DNA of 64,000 bases from Atherix ibis (lineage: Eukaryota > Arthropoda > Insecta > Diptera > Athericidae): contig OY282606.1 of NCBI GenBank assembly GCA_958298945.1, positions 87,117,696 to 87,181,695 on the forward strand. The letters run 5' to 3'. The notes under the pieces were generated by a model. The model had not been told where the DNA came from, did not search any database, and saw nothing but the letters and a program-made list of their open reading frames with translations. This document shows positions 44,997 through 56,290 of the stretch, one piece after another (within the stretch, counting starts at the first letter, position 1; the number at the start of each line of letters is the position of its first letter). Made by a program: the position numbers and the translations under genes.

Positions 44997-47900
44997 TTAT
45001 GCAGCAAGTAAATTTCTAATATTTTTCGGTGTGTTCTCTTCGTTAAGATGTTTGGTAGTATATCGTAAAGCGTTTAATAGAGGCTCAGCTCTCGTAGGAT
45101 CTTGATTATTAAGTAGACGTACACATCCCTTAACATCTACATGAGCACCACGGGCAAATGCACCAATTGGATGGACATGATCGTACAATATGACTAGACC
45201 AACCATAACTCGCAATAGTAACAATTGTGTTTCTTCACGTTCGATTTGTTGTAAGAGTTTTCTAAGATAAATTTCAAAAATTAAATATTTATCGTAAAGA
45301 ATATATGATAAAAATAAATCTGATAGGTAACTTACGGATTTTCAAGCATTCTTAGGCATACTTTGGCCATTGTACCAAGAGTTTCTGTTGTATTCTCTAA
45401 ATCATCGGCATTATCGTTGACGAATTTCGAAGTAGCTTCACTTAACACCTTAAGCATAGGTGTTGCGTGAGCATAGAATAATGAAATACGATTGGCTATT
45501 TCGGTGGTAACAAGCATTTCATTGGTATCATCGACCCTTTGCCGACTCACTATTCGACGATAATAACTAAAATCATTCTGAATTGCTGGCGTTCTCATCT
45601 GTAAATATAAGAATTCACAAGAAAAAAAAATGTTTAGACTATTATAACATATAAATATATTAGTTATAATTTCATAGACTTTTCCATTTAAATAATGTAA
45701 TTTTCCAACCTTCTTTTCAAATCATTTTAATATGGAATTTATGAGTTTTTTTACCTTTAGTGCTAGTTATAAAAATATGCGCGCTAAGAAACTAAAATTC
45801 TAATTGCTCAGCCTGGGTTAGTGCTTCTTTCATGGTTAATGATTTTAGTTCATAGACTGTTTTTTTTTTGTAAACTGTTTAAACTAACCGCGTAACAGTA
45901 GAGTGATTATGATCGTATTCAGTTAAATCAACACAGTTATATGTTATATGCTTAAAAACAACATTAGTTTTATAGAAATTTCAAATATACAGAATTAATC
46001 TATCTTATTTAGAGTTACTAACGAACTTTTTCAATTTATAAACTACTAAAAAACAGAATTTTGTCAAAAAGAAAGAGAAAATTATTTAATAAGAATTGCT
46101 AATCAAATTTTTCTTTATACGTATACACGTAATTTTATATAGCCATATTTACTCCTGGCGTCGATAAATCGAACAACGCGCATATTTTTGTGTAGAACAT
46201 TTTGTGTAGCCTATGATCCACAGTGTTATCTAGTTTTCGTAATGGGCATTTTGTGAATACCAAAAGCATAATTAATGATATACTAGGTCTGTTCAAAAAG
46301 TATCGCGAATTTTGAATTTTCGCGGGTTACGTATATTCGATTTTCGATTCTTTGTCGCGTTTTGTTGGTACTTATGTACCAACAAGTTCGGCCATTTTGA
46401 ATGTTCAGTTAATTTTTGACAGCTGCTTTGCTTGCCCATTTTCGACCAAAAACAGCATCGCATTAACATTGCTAAGCAGCTGTGGACTCTGTCCTCGACG
46501 ACCCAAATTTGCTCCAGAGGGTCATAACTGGTGACGAATCATGGGTTTATGGTTATGACGTGGAAACCAAAGCTCAATCATCCCAATGGAAGATGCCACA
46601 CGAGCCAAGAACGAAAAATCCGCGCCATGTTCGGTCGAATGTGAAGGTTTTGCTTACAGTTTTCTTCGATTGCAGGGGCGTGGTGCATCATGAGTTCTTG
46701 CCATAGGGTAGAACGGTCAATAAGGAATAATACCTGCAAGTTATGCGGATGTTACGCGAAGCAATTCGCTAGAAACGCCCGGATTTGTGGAAGAACAAAA
46801 ATTGGCTTTTTGATAACGCCCCTGCTCACGCATCGTGGCTTGTGCGCGAATTTTTGGCCAAAACCAACACACTAATAATGCCGCAGCCACCGATATCCCC
46901 AGATCTGTGACTTTTTCTTGTTCCCGAAACACATTTTTTTTTGAATGGGCAAAAATCGAAGACGAGCCAAAGCACGTGCAAGCAAAGCAGCTGTCAAAAA
47001 TTAACTGAATATTCAAAATGGCCGAACTTGTCGGCATAAGTGAGATACATGAGTACCAACATAACGCCATAAAAAAATCAAAAATCGAATATACGTAACT
47101 CGCGGAAATTCAAAGTTCGCGATACTTTTTGAACAGACCTCGTATTTTTATCGAACACTGAGCTTGCGTTTGTAATTTTGACAGATATCGCAGTAGGTGG
47201 AATTTCATATTTGTTTTTATTTAATATTTTAAGTATTTTCGAACAAGTTATTTTCATAAATAGTTTGCTTGTTTGTGTGCATGAGCTCTCACGGTTATGG
47301 CCCGTCACAACCATGACGCCATTTGACGACGACTTTCATAAATCATTTTATTTGAAAAGTAATTTAAAAGCAATTTAATTTGAAGTGTTTTATCATAAAA
47401 TTATAAAGTATTTTGCGAATGTATTTTTGAAAAAATTCGAAATAATCTTTGTATAGAGTGGTCTATTCAGTAGTTTTCTAATCTAAGAAAAATTGTGTAA
47501 GACATAAAAATAGTTTGGTTTTTGTTTGTAAGGGCTCTCATGGTTATGACCCTACAAAATGGCGTCGGGCTCTTTCAGAGACCAGCGTCACAACCTTGAC
47601 GCCATTTGACGACAACTTTCATAAATAGATTTATTTGAAAAGCAATTTAAAAGCAATTTAATTCGATGTGTTCTATCATAAAATTATAAAAGTATTTTGC
47701 GAATGTATTTTTGAAATCATTCGAAACAATCTTTGTATAGAGGGGCCTAATCAGTAGTTCTATAATCTAAGAAAAATTGTTTAAGACAAAAAAATATTTT
47801 GCTTGTTTGTATGCATGGTTATGGCCCTACAAAATGGCCTCTAGATCTTTCAAAGACAAGAACCAGACGCCATTTTGTAGCGTTAGAACTATGACGGCAT

Positions 47901-50900
47901 TTGACGACGACTTTTATAAATAGTTTTATTTGTAAATTAATTTAAAAGCAATTTAAATTGTAGTGTTTTATCATAAAAATATGGAAGTATTTTGCGAATG
48001 TATTTTTGAAATAATTCGAAACAATCTTTGTATAGAGAGGCCTAATCAGTGGTTTTATAATATAAGAAAAATTGTGTAATTTTTGATATTTTCTCGTATA
48101 CGACATTTAATATTCTCTTATAACAAATTTACTTTATAATAAGCAGAACCAAAACAATCTAAAAATTTGGCAAGAGATTTTTTTTTTATTGAAAAACTGA
48201 ACTAAGTTTAAGCAAGTACACCAATTTTAAACATTCGAATACAAATATTGTACTTTGTAGCAAAAATAATCTGAAAGTAAATTTAATAAGATAAGAAAAC
48301 ACAATCGATCATTTGAAATCGGCTTTTCGTACAGTTTGTATATGTTCTTTTACATCTTATTGAAAAGTAGGAGGAATTTCGGCAAGAAAACTTTTTTTTG
48401 TTTTTTTTTCCTCCATAAAAAGTTTTAGATTATTTTTGAAAGAATTTCTATTTGACAAATAGCCAAAAATCTTTTCAAAAAATTTTTCAACTATTAACAA
48501 CTTGCACGAGTTATGTGTGCTCACGAGAGAAATGCAGCTAACTTCAGTCAAGATAAACGTGTATTTATGGAAGTTTAGGCAAAAAAAACCTCTCATGTCC
48601 GTTTTATATCACCTCCTCAACTTGGTTCGTCTACATCTACTTGTCATGCATGATAGACAATATTTATTACATTTTAAATTTAGATTTTTTTTTACTTATT
48701 TTCTCATAAATAAATGACTATGAAATATAAGCTCAAGAAAAAAGTGAATTTGATGTCCGCTTTGGCAAATGACCAAAAAATCAGAAGCAAAAAAAAAAAA
48801 AAATCATTATAGTAAGGGGAATAATATCCACCTTTAGTTTATTGAACTTTATTTAAAATATTTCAGCTTCGAGATATATAAAAGGTGAGGATGAATTTTC
48901 AGAGTCTTTCTTAATCTTTGACAAATGCCACTGTTAAGCAGGAAGAAAGTTGTAAATTTTTCTTAGAAGATGTACAATTTAAGAAATTTTATGGGGTGGC
49001 ACACGTTCGAATTAGTAGAGAAAGAAAAGAAGACAAAGAACTTTTTTTTTTAAATAGCATTTTCCGATTGGTCTCCTACTTACACTTTTCAGTATCATCT
49101 GAGGCAATATTTATTTCATAAAATCCTTTTGTTTTTATCATTATTTCGAAAGAATTTTTTTTTCTTCCATCAAATTATTTCACAAAACCGGAAATTTATG
49201 ATCTTACAAACACAATAATCACTAAAGAATATTTCGGGTTTCGATACATTTTCGCAATAATCATAAATTTTATGTTGGCAACATATTTTTCTAAATTTAA
49301 ATTATTTTTTCATAGCTTCAAAAATATGTTTTATTTATTATGTAATGTATTCTGTTTATTTAAAAGAAAATCTTCTAGCACCGATATTTAACACTATAAA
49401 TTATAGATAGTTATAGGAAATATGAGGGGGAGGGGGGAAACTAATTTAATTAAGCAGAAAGATAGTGAGTATAAAAGAAGGGTATTCATTAAGGGAGCTT
49501 CATCTTTGAAATTGAATAAAAATCTTCATTGCAGATTAAAGTGTATTGCCATTATTATTTTAAAAATAACATCGTTCAAATGGTTTCCATGGCTTTTTTT
49601 TCCTGGAGGTGATTTGAGAAGTTTGATTTTGGATGGCTTTTCCGTATGAATTCGGTTGAACCACACCGATGGCTTGAATTATGTTGTACCAAAAGTTCGG
49701 AAAGTATTGTCGGTTTATTGGCATAAACCATTGATTTAACGTAGCCTCATAGAAAGAAGTCTATGGTAGTTAAATCGCAAGATCTTGGCGGCCAGTTGGC
49801 ATCTCGATATCTCAAGATAACGCGATGTGGACACTTCCCTTCCCAGAAACATTCTGTTGTAATCAGATGTTTTCCAAGTCTATATCGTTCAAGTGAAGCC
49901 AAAAAAAACCCACTTTTATTATCGCTCGATACCTCTCACCATTGACAGTTTGTACCGCACCAGCCTTATTTTGACCGCAATACGGACCAGACCTTAGATT
50001 AAAGAATACCTAGATAGGCCCGTACGTCAGATTTTCGTATATGTATACGCAATTTTCTGAATGAATTATTGCAAAAGCGGCGACAAATCATAATGCTTGC
50101 ATACTTTTGTGTAGATTTTTGTATGTAGACATGACACCCACTGACATCTAGCTTTCATAATAGGAATTTATTAATTTCTAAAAGAATAATTTATATTCAT
50201 TTTAATTCACTTATTCCAAACAAAAATACAATTAAAACAGAACGACGAGCAATTTTTATTTTTTGTTTCGTAAATATCAATTTTGTAGACTTTCGGAGAG
50301 TTTTAAAATACGCCATTTTCAATGAAAGTGATAGTATACCGAAATGCTCGCATACTTTTGTTGTTTTTAAAGAGTTGTTATTTTGGCATTTATCGGAAAG
50401 TAACGAAGTTTATTATTTTATTATTGGTTGTTATTTTGGCATTTACGAAAAAGTAAGTATTTATATAAATAGTTATATTGTTGATAACATTTAATAGAAA
50501 GTTTTTATTTCAGAAAATAAATTTCTTTCTTTCGCAAAGTTGACGTCTTCATTTTTACTAGAGAAATTAATAAAAATTTAGTTTATAATGTGTTTTAAAA
50601 AGGCTTTTAATAATTTATTTTATCCAAAAAATGGTTAAAATGTGAAAAGTTTGTCATTCAATAAATGTAAACAAATGTGATGTTGACAGTTCAATGTTTA
50701 CCCAGAAAAATCTAGTTCAGTGCCGGCGTACGTAAAGTGTGTGTAAGAAAATTTAAAGAAGAAATACTTTAATTTCTGTTAATTCTTTAATATGTTGTGG
50801 TGTGGTTGTAATTTCAACACAATATCACATTCTTTCATTTAATTAATTTTTCATTTTTGGAATGGATTTTTATTTGTGCACATATTCCATCTTTTTCCAA

Positions 50901-53900
50901 AACTAATTTCATTAAATAATAAAATCCGCATTATTAAAAAATCTATTTGTTTACGCATAAATGACATCACATATGAAAAAGAGTTTTAAGCGAACCGCTT
51001 CAATCGCATACCGAAATTTAAAATTCGCCCCCACTGATTTACGGCGTTTCTGTTATTTTGCATGTGTTCTTACAAAAGTATTACCAACAAAACTTGGGCA
51101 GAATTTTTATGTAGAGAGCCTATCCAGTTCTATAATCTAAGAGAGGTGCCTTCATTCTTTGACAGCCTATTACTTTGACGTTTCGAATAACAGCGCTATC
51201 ATTCTTATACGTTTGTGTTCTGTTATAGCCGCCATTTCATCATGTAGAACCACACAATTCAAAAAAAAACGCAGATAGTGAAATCCCAGATTTGGTGAAA
51301 AAATCAAATTCATTGACGAAAACCATTTTGAGCTGAATGGCTACGTAAACAAACAAAATTTATTGAATTTGTATTGTCAATAAATCGATTGTTTCTTGGG
51401 TAGTGTGGCACGAAGTGCCGTCTTCTTGAAACTACGAGTCGTCGACATCCGTGTCATCAAAAATAGGCCATTTAAAAATTGGTTACCATGTCTCTGTAGT
51501 GCGCTCCATTGACAGTAAATAGTTAAAATAGCACGAGGCTCATTTTCGAAAAAATCCGGATCAATGATGCGTTTGGTCCATAAAGCACTCCACGTGATGA
51601 ATGCAATTGTTCTTTAGATGCCCAAATGCGACAATTTTGGTTGTTAACAAAACCGTCTATGTGTAAATGAGCTTTGCCCAAGATGATTTTTTCTGAAAAC
51701 CCTGAAATATGTTTAGGCAAATTTCAACGTTGTAAATGTTGTGGTGGCTTTAATTCTTACACCAATTTCACCAATTTGTGTCAACGACCAGGCAGTGAGT
51801 TTTTCTGAATGCAAAGGAAGGAAGCTCTTGAAACTGTTGTGGTGGCTTTTCATCCAAGATATTATAATTTTGATTGGTTATGTAGACTTCGATATTTTTC
51901 CACCAAATCCGGAATTTTGTGAGATTATCTTATCTCGTTGTTGAATGTCGTGTAGTTCTTCTTTTTTAAATATTGGCGGTGGTTAAGGGTGGGGGGGGGG
52001 TATGGTCTAAAAGAAAATACAAACTTAAAAGAACGACAACGCTGTCTTGTAAAACGTCGAGGTAATATACTGTCAAAGATTGAGCGTATCAATTGAAAAG
52101 CCCTTTAATACGAAAATCCTACCTTTTATATGAAGTTAGTAGAATATGAATGCATGTAATAACGGAACAACACTTCTAAAAATAGACATGCTGCCATTAT
52201 GTCTGACTGCATGCTTGCGTCAAAAAAAAGAAGCTTTTTAGCCTGTAGGCGATTTTTTCATTAAAAGGCGGTGATGGGTTTAACCGAGTGGTTTTTCTCT
52301 ATACTTTCTAAGTAATATTAGCACACATTATTCGCACTTCTTATCAAAGAAGTTGACTGTACTTGCCAGTTTATGCTAATATGAGTACAAGTCGCGGTGC
52401 CACGTGAAGAGGATGGCATAGGCTGATATAATTATGTAAATGTGGGCAAATCCTCAATGCTGTATGCATAAATTATGGGCAAATCCGACCCTCACACAAC
52501 TGGTTGCTCAGCTATAAACTAAAAGTTTCATTCACTCTCTGATATTTACTATTCTATTCTGTTGTCTTCGTCAAAGTGAAAAATCTATGAATGGTCAGTA
52601 CTATGGCGTGTAATTACAATATTATGCTGATGGATTAACAAGTGGAATCATAGTTTTTAGACTCTGTAAGCCTGTAGAGCGCATCCAATTTGAATAGCTA
52701 ATAATTGTCAGTTGATGTAATAAAAATTCAGTCACTCCTACCAATCCGGAAGTTCCGGCTAATTACGTTTATTACACATGGCATCATTAAATTCGCAATG
52801 GAATCTAACAATATGATAAGAAGTTTTTAATACCAATAGGGGATGTAATAGAATCATTTTAAAAATAGAAATATAATTATTGTTAGATTTTTATATCAAA
52901 CTCTATAATTATTAATTTCCAAAAGTAATCACAAGTAACATTTAATTTTTATAAAGGGTTTTCGAATAAGAGTGATACGATTTCTTTTTAAAAAAACACA
53001 CACTAATTGTTAAGGAAATTCAAATGTTTTTTATTTAATGTGAAATACAATTAAGTTCTGAATAAAGCGCCATTCAAATGGCCTCCACGACTTCTTTTGC
53101 AGAAACTAAATCAAGTCGTATGTCATGAATAGCACGTTCAATATTGACTTCTAAAGCTTGAAGAGAGTCTGGTTTATTGCTAAAGACCAATGACTTCAAA
53201 TAACCCTATAAGAAATAGTCTAATGGTGTTAAATTACAACTTCTTGGAGGCCATTCAATGTCACAATTTCTTGAAATAATCGAATCTCCAAACTTTTCTC
53301 GCAATAATTCGATTGTTGCACGTGTTGTGTGGCACGTAGCTCCGTCTTGTTGGAACCAGATGTTGTCCAGATCAACTTCTTCCAATTTCGGCAATAAAAA
53401 GTTGGTTATAATCGATCTATACCGCTCTGCATTGACAGTAACGGTGTTACCAGCTTCACTTCGAAAGAAGTACGGACCGATGATTCCACTAGACCAAAAA
53501 CCACACCAAACTGTCAATTTAGGTGAATGTAATGGCTGTTCATGAATAATTTGTGGATTTTCTTCGCACCAGAATCGATAGTTTTGTTTATTTACCGCAC
53601 CACTCAGATGAAAGTGAGCCTCATCGGAGAAGATGATTTTCTTAAAAAAATCGTTATCGTTTTCAAGTTGTTCCAAGACAAAATCACCAAATTCACGACG
53701 TTTACGGTGGTCCAATGGCTTCAGTTCTTGAGTGATAACAATTTTATATGGATGCAAGCCCAAATCCTTTCTCAAAATCCCCCAGGTTGTGGTTTGAGAC
53801 AGTCCCAATTCTTGAGAACGTTTTGGAATCGACAAATTGCGTTCTTCATTTTTTTCATTACTTCGAGCGGTTCTTTGTCTTATTGGCACTTGAACATTAT

Positions 53901-54934
53901 GTAAAGAAAATGTACGCTCGAAATTTTTAACAATTCGACGAATAGCGAGCACATTTGGACGATTATTACGACCATAAAATGGCAAAAGCGCACGAAAAGT
54001 TGCAATTGGAGAACGATTATTTTGATAATAAAATTGAATAATTTGTAAACGTTGTTCTTGCGTATATCGCTGCATGATGAAATTGTAAACATTACTGAAT
54101 ACAATGAAAAAAAAGGACAGATCATCACATATTACAAATGGCCGAAACGTCACTTAGAAATGATATCACTCTTATCGGAAAACTCTATATAACCATTTTA
54201 TTAGAAAAAAGACATTTTAAGCGAGTTTTAATAAATATTGGCTTTAAACGAATCCATACGTCTGCGGTTAAAGCTGAGTAATATTTCACAGAACCATTAA
54301 GCATTCGACTCAGATGACGATTTAGTGAAAATTAATAATCAGGCAGACAGAAAAGAAAATTAAAGTAAGAACAAAAAAAAAAGATTTATGTCTGTTCTTC
54401 CTTACGGTAAGGACAACTATTTACAGCCTTATACACAATTTACTGCATGCTAAGCCTTCCTAAGTCCATAGTTAGGCATGAGAAGGCTCACCAGGCAGTA
54501 ACGACGGAAATCTTCTTAGACTGTGTCGATCAAACACATAAAAAATTAATTATTTACAAAAATAATTTGAAAAATTTCCGAATAAAAATGAAATCAGTAA
54601 TTTTTAATTTTTAATCGATATCCATTATAGTAAAAAAGAATATAAATTGAACGAAGACAAAAAAAATCACCTTATACTCATCGAATTTAAGAACGAATTC
54701 TAATATTTCTGCCAATTGTTTAACCAAAGCCTGTTGAGTTTCTAGATGCTGTGTTGGATTTAGTCGTCCACCAACAAGTTGACCCAATAATTTTGGAACA
54801 ATTTTCTCTAATTGCAATGAATGTTCATGGCACCGTTTTAATTTGATAACTAATGGTATGACTGTATTCCAAGCTCTCTCTTGACAATCTGGCGATGGAT
54901 CGGCTATAGCTTCTCGGATTTCTTTACCGGCACC
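44997..54934 (-). CDS. CYRI: CYRI / FAM49 Rac1-interactor homolog, C-terminal exons (5'-partial)
   Basis: Three exons seen: 54934-54671, 45598-45336 and 45261-44997, with introns of 9072 and 74 bp and GT-AG ends; joins keep frame. Exon one begins [20 protein letters not shown] and ends [11 protein letters not shown]; the second starts [15 protein letters not shown] and ends CLRMLENP; the last has [20 protein letters not shown] and [15 protein letters not shown]. These are the conserved DUF1394 (CYRIP/FAM49) blocks. The YYRR arginines probably correspond to the Rac1-binding arginine pair of mammalian CYRI-B. CYRI proteins bind active Rac1 and restrain Scar/WAVE-driven actin branching. The N-terminal exons with the myristoylated MGN start were not found and should lie to the right, probably past 64 kb. 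The large intron is full of mobile elements. Confidence 0.92.
46120..46280. repeat. fragment of the CTTAGATT inverted-repeat element family
   Basis: The stretch with TTTTTGTGTAGAACATTTTG and ATCTAGTTTTCGTAATGG matches internal sequence of the copies at 49993 and 60590. The fold-back mariner at 46283 interrupts it. Confidence 0.6.
46283..47142 (+). mobile_element. fold-back mariner derivative
   Basis: 860 bp, flanked by TA at 46281-46282 and 47143-47144. The left end is the 5' mariner end (GGTCTGTTCAAAAAGTATCG). The right 160-200 bp is an inverted copy of that same 5' end, in place of the normal 3' end: GCAAGCAAAGCAGCTGTCAA at 46979 is the complement of 46419-46438. The middle holds a broken plus-strand transposase ([20 protein letters not shown] near 46535, VHHEFLP near 46685, [14 protein letters not shown] near 46775) with deletions and no third catalytic block. 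Confidence 0.88.
47260..48085. repeat. three-unit tandem array of about 290 bp units
   Basis: The motif GACGCCATTTGACGACGACT recurs at about 47308, 47592 and 47886 (spacing 284 and 294 bp). Each unit runs through AAAGTATTTTGCGAATGTAT and ends with CCTAATCAGTAGTTCTATAA and TCTAAG, which resembles the right terminal repeat of the inverted-repeat elements at 49993 and 55164. Units differ by substitutions and indels. Confidence 0.85.
48090..49629. other. intron sequence of CYRI, nothing recognised
   Basis: AT-rich DNA with homopolymer runs and short chance frames. A G-rich patch (GAGGGGGAGGGGGG) lies at 49424-49437. No element ends found. Confidence 0.5.
49630..49992 (-). pseudogene. DD41D-type transposase relic, cut by an inverted-repeat element
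   Basis: The minus strand shows the catalytic-end region (string related to [17 protein letters not shown] near 49700-49760) and a TVN.ERY relic near 49935. It stops abruptly at 49992 where the next element begins. Confidence 0.65.
49993..51141. mobile_element. 1149 bp terminal-inverted-repeat element (CTTAGATT family)
   Basis: The left end CTTAGATTAAAGAATACCTA pairs with the right end (complement CTTAGATTATAGAACTGGAT). The interior is non-coding and shared with 60590-61345. No target duplication is visible around this copy, so it may be recombined. Superfamily not assigned; a sister copy with an 8 bp duplication is at 55164. Confidence 0.75.
51285..51375 (+). pseudogene. DD41D-type transposase fragment, plus strand
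   Basis: Reads [19 protein letters not shown], counterpart of [19 protein letters not shown] in the element at 52954. Confidence 0.7.
51390..51960 (-). pseudogene. DD41D-type transposase relic, minus strand
   Basis: The minus strand reads [20 protein letters not shown] and [20 protein letters not shown] (51720-51560) and, further on, the QDGATCHT counterpart near 51415-51440. It is broken by stops and lies opposite in direction to the fragment just before it. Confidence 0.7.
52954..54187 (-). mobile_element. DD41D Tc1/mariner-superfamily transposon, nearly intact
   Basis: 1234 bp flanked by TA (52952-52953 and 54188-54189), with inverted repeats around GGGTTTTCGAATAAGAGTGA (left) and GAGTTTTCCGATAAGAGTGA (right, complement). 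It is the best preserved member of a family with at least eight relics in this window. Confidence 0.88.
53206..54075 (-). pseudogene. DD41D transposase with premature stop
   Basis: From ATG 54075 ([18 protein letters not shown]) the frame runs 289 codons. Helix-turn-helix region first ([20 protein letters not shown]), then catalytic Asp in IIFSDEAHF (residue 151), [12 protein letters not shown] (244) and NLTPLDYFL (286); 41 residues lie between the last two. A TAG at 53206-53208 replaces the Trp expected in DYFLWGY, and the frame goes on as [20 protein letters not shown] until a TGA at 53074-53076. About eight residues appear missing between residues 73 and 80 relative to relatives (recall, uncertain). 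The protein would be truncated just after the last catalytic residue. Confidence 0.88.
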
Positions 54935-55163
54935 CTATAATAATACAAAAAAAAAGTTATTAAAATTTTACTTATTCGAAAATTTCTAATAGGCTTACAT
55001 ATAAATATTAATAAGCGTTTATATAAAACTATTCACAAAATAATCGTGAAATATAATAGTAACATAAATGTAGGGGATTTTTTTCAACTTATAAATTATC
55101 TGTCAAAACACACCTGTCATGATTTTGTTTTGTTTATAACTATCAAGTATAAAGTAGTATAAT

Positions 55164-55761
55164 CTTAGATTAAAGAATAACTGGATCAGATTTTCGTTAA
55201 TGTACCAGGTGTATAAGCTTAAATCCACTGTTTTTTAGTTAAAAAAACACATGTTTGTTTTTCATAGAAAGCAAAAACAAATTGCTGACAATGTGCACTG
55301 ATTAATGTCGACAGATGTCAAACTCATAAAAAAAAGTACGGCGTGTCCATGGTAGCTCAATACGCTCACTCACGCCATCTATGACCAAACAACGGAGGTT
55401 GTAAACTTTCGGAGAGTTTTAAAACACGCCATTCTCCATGAAGTGATAGCTTACCGAAATGTTTGCATACTTTTGTTTACATTTCGATATTCACTTATAG
55501 CAACGTGAAAGTTTAAGTGCAGTTTTATTAAATTTAAAATAGTTTTATTATTTTTTAAGGAGTTTTATTAAATTAAAAATACATTTGCATAATTAATTTT
55601 ATTCTATTCACGACAGCAAACAAGAAGTTTATATTTTAGAATACGAAATGTTTCGTAAAAGGTTATTTTGCAAGCGTATGCGTCCTTACGAATGTATTCT
55701 CAAAAAAAATTTGGACAGAATTTTTGTGTAGAGGCCTATCCAATTATTCTATAATCTATAG
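55164..55761. mobile_element. 598 bp terminal-inverted-repeat element with 8 bp target duplication
   Basis: The left end CTTAGATTAAAGAATAACTG and right end (complement CTATAGATTATAGAATAATT) are inverted repeats of about 30 bp. The 8-mer AGTATAAT flanks both sides (55156-55163 and 55762-55769). Non-coding, same family as 49993 and 60590. Eight-base duplications are typical of hAT and P elements, but the end sequence does not obviously match either. Confidence 0.82.
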
Positions 55762-55929
55762 AGTATAATTTTAGTACTGGTATTATTACAATAATAACAG
55801 AAAAACGCAATTTTAATCATCCAGACTCACTACGGTCGGTAAAAATGACATTTTGCTAAATTAGTGATGACATTTTCACATCGACTACTACCAACAAAAT
55901 TGTCGCATGTGATTTACAAAAAAAAAAAG

Positions 55930-56290
55930 ATGGATCCTAAAAATGTCACTGTTCGATTCAATTTATGGGCTGGTGGAATCTTTGGACACTAAATCGGTTT
56001 TTTGTGCACCGATTTAGTGTCCAAAGATTCACGAAACGCAGATGTTAATTGACCGCCAAGATCTTGCAATTTGACACCGTTGGATTTTTTTCTTTAGAGG
56101 TATTTGAATGTAAAAGTGTCTGCCAATCATCCAGGAACAATTCAAAAAAACATTTGACAAGTAATAGGAGCCTTTGATCCACATTTATTGGGTCAAGAAG
56201 CCATTAAAAATTTCAAGGTTTGTATGCATAATTGTAAGAGATTCAACTTTAATTTTCAATAAAAATTTACAATGTTTGCTTACGATGTGT
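55930..56290 (+). pseudogene. DD41D-type transposase relic
   Basis: Plus-strand pieces: an LWAGGIF-like string near 55965 and, after a hairpin, ILQFDTVGFFL-like remains plus RYLNVKVSANHPGTIQ at about 56095-56145, matching [16 protein letters not shown] of the element at 52954. Confidence 0.65.
55976..56030. repeat. perfect 23 bp hairpin with a 9-base loop
   Basis: Bases 55976-55998 pair perfectly with 56008-56030. It lies inside the transposase relic and breaks its frame order. Confidence 0.95.

Noticed and set aside
47260..48085. Regular repeats considered as a CRISPR array
   Set aside because: Units of about 290 bp without short identical repeats and unique spacers, in a eukaryotic intron; a tandem array of element termini explains them.
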